From Terracoccus sp. 273MFTsu3.1 (GTDB lineage: Bacteria > Actinomycetota > Actinomycetes > Actinomycetales > Dermatophilaceae): a stretch of 64,000 nucleotides of DNA. Both the position numbers and the translations under genes were made by a program. Position 1 is the first letter of the stretch, and each line of letters starts with the position of its first letter. The stretch spans positions 806,001 to 870,000 of the forward strand of contig NZ_KB911820.1 in the NCBI RefSeq assembly GCF_000383675.1, read 5' to 3'. Below are positions 60,382 through 64,000 of the stretch, piece after piece. Below the pieces are notes generated by a model that had not been told where the DNA came from, searched no databases, and saw only the letters and a list, made by a program, of their open reading frames with translations.

Positions 60382-61632
60382 TTGAGCAAGAAGACCATCG
60401 CCATCGCGTTCGTCGGCAGCGCCCCGGTGCGACCCCTCGCCATCCGCTCGGCCCTGAACGACTGGCTCGGCTTCGGCGAGCCCGACGCGGACGGCCTCTT
60501 CGAGGAGTCGGCGAAGTACGACGTCAGCCTGCTCTTCCCCGCCGGTCCGGACCACTGGAACCCGGCGCTGGAGGAGGTCTGGAAGTGGTCCGCCATGGCG
60601 AACCTCGAATACGACCTCGTCCTCGACAAGCACGGCAAGGACGACGACTCGCTGGAGTTCGTCGTCGAGGACGCCGAGCAGGTCATCGAGGTGACCAACG
60701 TCAGCAAGGCGCTCGTCGACAACCTCGACAAGACCGACGCGGACGAGAAGTTCATCGTCGCGCTGTGGGGCGAGGAGGGCGACGACGAGGCCGACTCCGT
60801 CCTGACCTTCTCCGAGGCAGCCGGGATCCCCGCCAAGGACCTGTCCGCCGCGCTCGACGACCTCGTCTACGGCGACCCCGAGGAGGACGAGCCCGAGGTT
60901 CAGCCCGAGCCGGACCCGGAGCCCGTGCCGGAGGAGCGCCCTCGCCGAGGTCGTCGCGGTGCCAAGGCCGAGGAGAAGGCCGAGGAGCCCGCCGCTGAGG
61001 AGGCTCCGCGCCGTCGCCGTGGTGCCAAGCCGGAGCCGGTCGCCGAGGAGCAGGCGCTCGACGAGGACGAGGAGACCCTCGACGACGAGCCCGTGGCTGC
61101 CCCGGAGCCGGTCAAGGAGGAGAAGCCCAAGACCACGCGCAAGGCCAAGGAGAAGGCTCCCGAGCCGGAGCCCGTCAAGGACGAGCCGGTGGCCGAGGAG
61201 AAGTCGTGGGGCGAGGCCGGTGCCGGTCACGTCGCCAAGGCCGACATCCCGCCGGTCGTCTGGGAGGCGCTGCAGAAGGCGCGTCGCTACATCGACCACA
61301 TCGACGTCGGCACCGCGATCAAGAACGACGCGGCCGAGACGATCTCCTCGCCCCTCGCACTGCTCCTCGGCAAGGCGCTGTCCGCGCTGGAGAACATCCA
61401 GAACGGCGAGCCCACCACCACGGAGCCGGTCAGCGTCGAGGAGAACGCCGAGGAGCCCAAGCGCCGGGGTCGCCCGCGCACCAAGGCCGAGGTGTTCCCC
61501 TACCTGCACAACGAGGCGGAGGGCACCTACCGCAAGGCCGGTCGTGGCCGTCCCCGCCGTGGCGAGACCCGCGTCGAGTTGACGCAGGAGCAGGTCGACG
61601 ATCTCACCAAGCAGGAACTCATCGAGGACTGA
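60382..61632 (+). CDS. AT-hook DNA-binding phage protein with acidic linker
   Basis: A 416-residue protein. The first 130 residues form an alpha/beta domain (KKTIAIAFVGSAPVRPLAIR, VSLLFPAGPDHWNPALEEVW, VIEVTNVSKALVDNLDKTDA) of unrecognised fold. A Pro/Glu/Lys-rich linker of about 130 residues follows, interrupted by RRGRRGAK and RRRRGAK. Near the end PKRRGRPRTKAEV and GRGRPRRGE are AT-hook-like minor-groove binding motifs. The TTG start is supported by GGAG. Perhaps nucleoid-like or replication-associated. Confidence 0.6.
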   Translation: MSKKTIAIAFVGSAPVRPLAIRSALNDWLGFGEPDADGLFEESAKYDVSLLFPAGPDHWNPALEEVWKWSAMANLEYDLVLDKHGKDDDSLEFVVEDAEQVIEVTNVSKALVDNLDKTDADEKFIVALWGEEGDDEADSVLTFSEAAGIPAKDLSAALDDLVYGDPEEDEPEVQPEPDPEPVPEERPRRGRRGAKAEEKAEEPAAEEAPRRRRGAKPEPVAEEQALDEDEETLDDEPVAAPEPVKEEKPKTTRKAKEKAPEPEPVKDEPVAEEKSWGEAGAGHVAKADIPPVVWEALQKARRYIDHIDVGTAIKNDAAETISSPLALLLGKALSALENIQNGEPTTTEPVSVEENAEEPKRRGRPRTKAEVFPYLHNEAEGTYRKAGRGRPRRGETRVELTQEQVDDLTKQELIED

Positions 61633-61647
61633 CCTCCAGATGACGCA

Positions 61648-61701
61648 GCAGGAGCCCCGGACTGGGAGGCAACGCCTTCAACCAAGTACCGGGGCTCCTG
61701 C
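61648..61701 (+). ncRNA. Nested hairpin in a 230-base non-coding gap
   Basis: GCAGGAGCCCCGG (61648-61660) pairs perfectly with CCGGGGCTCCTGC (61689-61701); the 28-base loop holds AGGC-AAC-GCCT, a second hairpin. It follows the AT-hook gene stop by 15 bases. Could be a terminator or regulatory RNA. The remainder of the gap to 61866 shows GACAACCGGTTGTG (61794-61807), a palindrome, and AT-rich sequence but no credible gene. Confidence 0.5.
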
Positions 61702-61866
61702 GCGGGACGTTCTCGCCGGTGCGGGGACCAACCGCTGCCACGGGGACCAGACCGTGTCCGGGAAGAACGTGAGCACCAACCCGGCCGGAAAGGGACAACC
61801 GGTTGTGCAGCATCAGATTACACGAATCGTTACCGAAACGCTACACAGAATGGACCAGTGACACCC

Positions 61867-62313
61867 ATGTCCGATCTCGGCACCCGCCGAACCCCCTACT
61901 CGATCCCCGACAACACCGAGCCCTTCCCCGAGGACCGGATGTCGTGGGCCATCGAGCAGATCCCTCATCTCTCGCCGCAGGAGTTCGTCGTCCTGCTTCA
62001 TCTCTCCCGCCACTCGTGGGGCCGTTACACCAAGCAGGGTGATGACCTCATCGGCTTCGTGCGCTCCGAGTGGTCCAGCGTCCGCCGCACGGCCGAGCAG
62101 ATGAGCAAGTCCCGCTCGTCGATCCAGCGCGCCATGGCGGGGCTGCGCGAGAAGGGGTACATCACCATCTCGCCGACGACCACCTCGCGCGGGAGCGGCC
62201 CCAGCGACATCAAGATCTGGTGGTTCGAGAGCGACGACATCATGCGCGAGGAAGTCCGCAACGACCCCGCAGCCCTGCCGGAGATCTTCCGCTCCGGTGA
62301 GCCCTCCGAGTAG
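61867..62313 (+). CDS. Winged-helix replication initiation-type protein
   Basis: A 148-residue protein. SWAIEQIPHLSPQEFVVLLH and SRHSWGRY then SEWSSVRRTAEQMSKSRSSI and QRAMAGLREKGYITI form a winged helix-turn-helix of the type in phage replication initiators (lambda O/DnaD-N style). Iteron-like repeats start five bases after its stop, and a DnaB-like helicase lies further downstream, so origin binding is a reasonable inference. ATG 61867 is used; GTG 61858 is in frame. Confidence 0.72.
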   Translation: MSDLGTRRTPYSIPDNTEPFPEDRMSWAIEQIPHLSPQEFVVLLHLSRHSWGRYTKQGDDLIGFVRSEWSSVRRTAEQMSKSRSSIQRAMAGLREKGYITISPTTTSRGSGPSDIKIWWFESDDIMREEVRNDPAALPEIFRSGEPSE

Positions 62314-62317
62314 TCGG

Positions 62318-62385
62318 GGGTGTCCCACCAGTGGGTCACATGGGTGTCCCACTGGTGGGTCGGGGGTGTCCCATTCGTGGGTCAC
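62318..62385. repeat. Three iterons, candidate phage replication origin
   Basis: Three 22-base copies of GGGTGTCCCAnnnGTGGGTC at 62318, 62342 and 62364. Each is itself a near palindrome (CCCA/TGGG). They sit directly after the winged-helix gene and before an AT-rich stretch CTCTTATAAGGAAG. This is the classical layout of an initiator-binding origin. Confidence 0.7.
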
Positions 62386-62396
62386 TCTTATAAGGA

Positions 62397-62433
62397 AGAG
62401 CACTGGCTTTTAGAGCACTGGCAGAGCGCTGGC
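62397..62433. repeat. Second repeat family at the candidate origin
   Basis: AGAGC[AG]CTGGC occurs at 62397, 62412 and 62423. The first and second flank TTTT; the third is back-to-back with the second. Together with the iterons they bracket the AT-rich segment. A GGCAG-CCG-CTGCC hairpin follows (62433-62446). Confidence 0.6.
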
Positions 62434-62464
62434 GGCAGCCGCTGCCGGAGAAGGAAGGACAACC

Positions 62465-63190
62465 ATGACCCGCTACGCGGACAACGACCCCCGAGCGCTC
62501 CTCGGTGATGAGCCCTCGGGCGACCGGTACGGCTCGAAGAAGCCGCCTGCGGCCCCTCGTGGCAAGCCCCGCTCCACCGGCGGCACCGGAAGCACCCGCC
62601 AGACGCGCGCCACGGCCCGCAGGAGCGACGAGGAGACCGTCCGGCAGGTTCGGGACGGCAAGCCTCAGAACAAGGCCTCCAGCGGCCTCTACGACACCCT
62701 CGCCGAGCAGTTCCTCTCGCAGGACTGGATCGCCACGCACCGAGGCAACACCGCGACGGTCCCGACCATCGAGGTGGGCGACACCGGCCGACCACTCATC
62801 GCCAAGATCCTCCGCGACAAGGTCGCCTCGGAGAAGCGCTTCGAGGGTCGCGACGACGAGAAGATCGCCGAGGTCGTGGAGTACGCGATGAAGCACTTCT
62901 TCGACCGGCTCGACAACGACCTTCGCCGGGGGCGGCTTGTCAACCAGTTCGTCAGTTCCGATTGGTGGGATACGCTTATCCCTGAAGCCATCGACCACTG
63001 GCACGCCGTCCGCATCCCGCCCGAGGTGTTCGAGCGCGGACGACAGGAGGCCGAGGCCTTCTACGCGGCGTGGCCCACGCGTGACGCCCGCCCAGCACGA
63101 CCGACCAACCCGCGTGAGGCTGCCGAGCGCTTCGAGCAGATCCTCGCCGCCAACCGACCGAACTACGACGATTGCGAGCCGCTTACGTGA
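62465..63190 (+). CDS. Replication-region protein, possible helicase loader
   Basis: A 241-residue protein. A basic, disordered N-terminus (RSTGGTGSTRQTRATARR) is followed by a helical domain (GLYDTLAEQFLSQDWIATH, EVVEYAMKHFFDRLDNDL, FVSSDWWDTLIPEAIDHWHA). It lies between the origin-like repeats and the DnaB-like gene, to which it is joined by a GTGA overlap, so it may load the helicase or bind ssDNA. No known loader motif is visible. GAAGGAAGG precedes the ATG. Confidence 0.55.
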   Translation: MTRYADNDPRALLGDEPSGDRYGSKKPPAAPRGKPRSTGGTGSTRQTRATARRSDEETVRQVRDGKPQNKASSGLYDTLAEQFLSQDWIATHRGNTATVPTIEVGDTGRPLIAKILRDKVASEKRFEGRDDEKIAEVVEYAMKHFFDRLDNDLRRGRLVNQFVSSDWWDTLIPEAIDHWHAVRIPPEVFERGRQEAEAFYAAWPTRDARPARPTNPREAAERFEQILAANRPNYDDCEPLT

Positions 63191-64000
63191 GTGCCAACGG
63201 CAGGTACCTCCTCTCGAAGGTCGTTGAGACCCAGCGCCTTCAACCCCTGCTCGCTGCGGGCATCGGCCCCCAGCACTTCCCCGTGGAGATCGACCGCGAG
63301 GTCTTCGAGACCCTCCACGACAGTCATACGCGGCACGGGTCGCTCCTGAGCGTGAAGACGCTGAAGATGGACTTCCCGGAGTACAAGTTCATCAAGGTCC
63401 CCGACGACATCGAGATCCTCGTCGAGCGCGTCCAGCGGGACTACCTCGGCTCGATGCTCTCGCTGACGATCAACGCGGCAGCCGAGTCGTGGGACGGCGG
63501 GGACTTCGACGCCGCGCGCCTGTCCATGGAGATCGGCCTGAAGCAGATGCAGGCCAACAAGACCAACGGCCTGCGCACCCTCGACATCCGGTCCCTCGCC
63601 GAGAAGTGGGAGAACGACCGACTCAACACCGAGAAGGGCATCCCGTTCGGCATCAAGGAGATCGACGACGAGACCGGTGGCGTCTTCTCCGACCAGTTCG
63701 TCGTCGTCATCGGCCCTCCCGGCTCGGGTAAGTCCGCCCACCTGCTGTCGTACGCCGACGCCGCTGCCAAGGCGGGCCACCGCGCGCTCTTCATCACCAT
63801 CGAGATGAGCGACGAGCACCAGATGGCCCGCCTCGCGGCCAAGCACTCGGGCGTGCCCTACAAGACCATCCGTCGTGGCACCCCCGACCAGCGCCAGAAG
63901 CAGAAGATCGCCGCCGCGCTGGAGAAGATCGCCGACGGGGAGCGCCTGATCATTCAGGAGGTGCCCGCCGAACTGGCGTCGATGGAGACGGTCAACGACC
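63187..64000 (+). CDS. dnaB: DnaB-like replicative helicase (3' end outside window)
   Basis: The first 271 residues of a RecA-fold helicase. An N-terminal helical domain (LSKVVETQRLQPLLAAGIGP and the following helices) is followed by VIGPPGSGKSAHLLSY, the Walker A site near residue 180, and ALFITIEMSDEHQMARLAA, the DnaB H1a region. The GTG overlaps the previous stop (GTGA). Phage-encoded DnaB would unwind at the nearby origin. The Walker B region lies beyond the window end. Confidence 0.88.
   Translation, partial: MSANGRYLLSKVVETQRLQPLLAAGIGPQHFPVEIDREVFETLHDSHTRHGSLLSVKTLKMDFPEYKFIKVPDDIEILVERVQRDYLGSMLSLTINAAAESWDGGDFDAARLSMEIGLKQMQANKTNGLRTLDIRSLAEKWENDRLNTEKGIPFGIKEIDDETGGVFSDQFVVVIGPPGSGKSAHLLSYADAAAKAGHRALFITIEMSDEHQMARLAAKHSGVPYKTIRRGTPDQRQKQKIAAALEKIADGERLIIQEVPAELASMETVND

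Larger units (their letters stand above)
22808..64000. mobile_element. Left part of an integrated contractile-tailed phage
   Basis: The junction is placed by the break in the DsbA-like reading frame at about 22812 and by the change in sequence style. Inside are a serine integrase, terminase, portal, scaffold, capsid, connectors, sheath, tube, tape measure, baseplate, fibres, holin-like genes and the beginning of a replication module. No obvious disrupted gene was seen, so it may be intact. AGCT is absent throughout. The right end and attR lie beyond the window. Confidence 0.93.

Noticed and set aside
22808-64000. CRISPR arrays or tRNA genes inside the prophage or at attL.
   Set aside because: No regularly spaced repeats beyond the three iterons, and no cloverleaf-like sequence was found; the integration target is a protein gene.

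Overview
The first 22.8 kb is ordinary chromosome of a high-G+C actinobacterium. An MptB-type polyprenol-phosphomannose mannosyltransferase, several lipoproteins, GTG starts, and the general gene style suggest Micrococcales, possibly Intrasporangiaceae; that placement is inference. From about 22.81 kb to the end of the window lies the left part of an integrated tailed phage whose right end is beyond the window.

Host region (1-22812). In order: a 5'-cut ECF transporter ATPase fused to its EcfT membrane subunit; a lipoprotein, a histidine phosphatase and MptB in a tight row; an anchored protein; an AlaA-like aminotransferase; a divergent DUF4190-like membrane protein and lipoprotein; a large polytopic membrane protein; a luciferase-like oxidoreductase; OsmC; an AraC-DinB fusion regulator; an exported L,D-transpeptidase with three peptidoglycan-binding repeats; a thioesterase; a TetR regulator; a GDPD lipoprotein and L-lactate dehydrogenase; a DUF2071 protein; a divergent class III aminotransferase and FAD amine oxidase; a ComB-like phosphatase; a CAP-domain protein; a YjbR protein; and a DsbA/FrnE-like oxidoreductase truncated by the prophage right next to its CPFC active site.

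Prophage (about 22808-64000). A large serine integrase reads inward from attL. Two small minus-strand genes and a divergent operator-like palindrome follow, then a run of small genes, many overlapping. The late region runs rightward: terminase, portal, scaffold, N4-gp56-like capsid, connectors, contractile tail sheath and tube, a chaperone with an apparent programmed frameshift, a tape measure carrying M23 and transglycosylase domains, a T4/contractile-injection-type baseplate (CIS-tube/LysM, gp27-like hub, gp5-like spike fused to a very long fibre, gp25, gpJ, gpI), fibres and two holin-like proteins. An AT-hook protein, a winged-helix replication protein, an iteron cluster that looks like an origin, and the start of a DnaB-like helicase close the window. 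The phage is therefore a myovirus, not a tailocin, since head genes and terminase are present.

The most unusual signals are in the phage DNA itself. The tetranucleotide AGCT, common in the flanking chromosome, was not found once in about 41 kb of prophage, and codon choice bends around it (GAA-CTN, CAG-TTG, AAG-TTG). At least nine gaps carry a promoter-like pair with a fixed 19-nt spacer (nTnnCA...TA[CG]CCT), and eleven sites resemble a 13-bp repressor element (consensus YGTCAACCGGATC). Three genes look leaderless.
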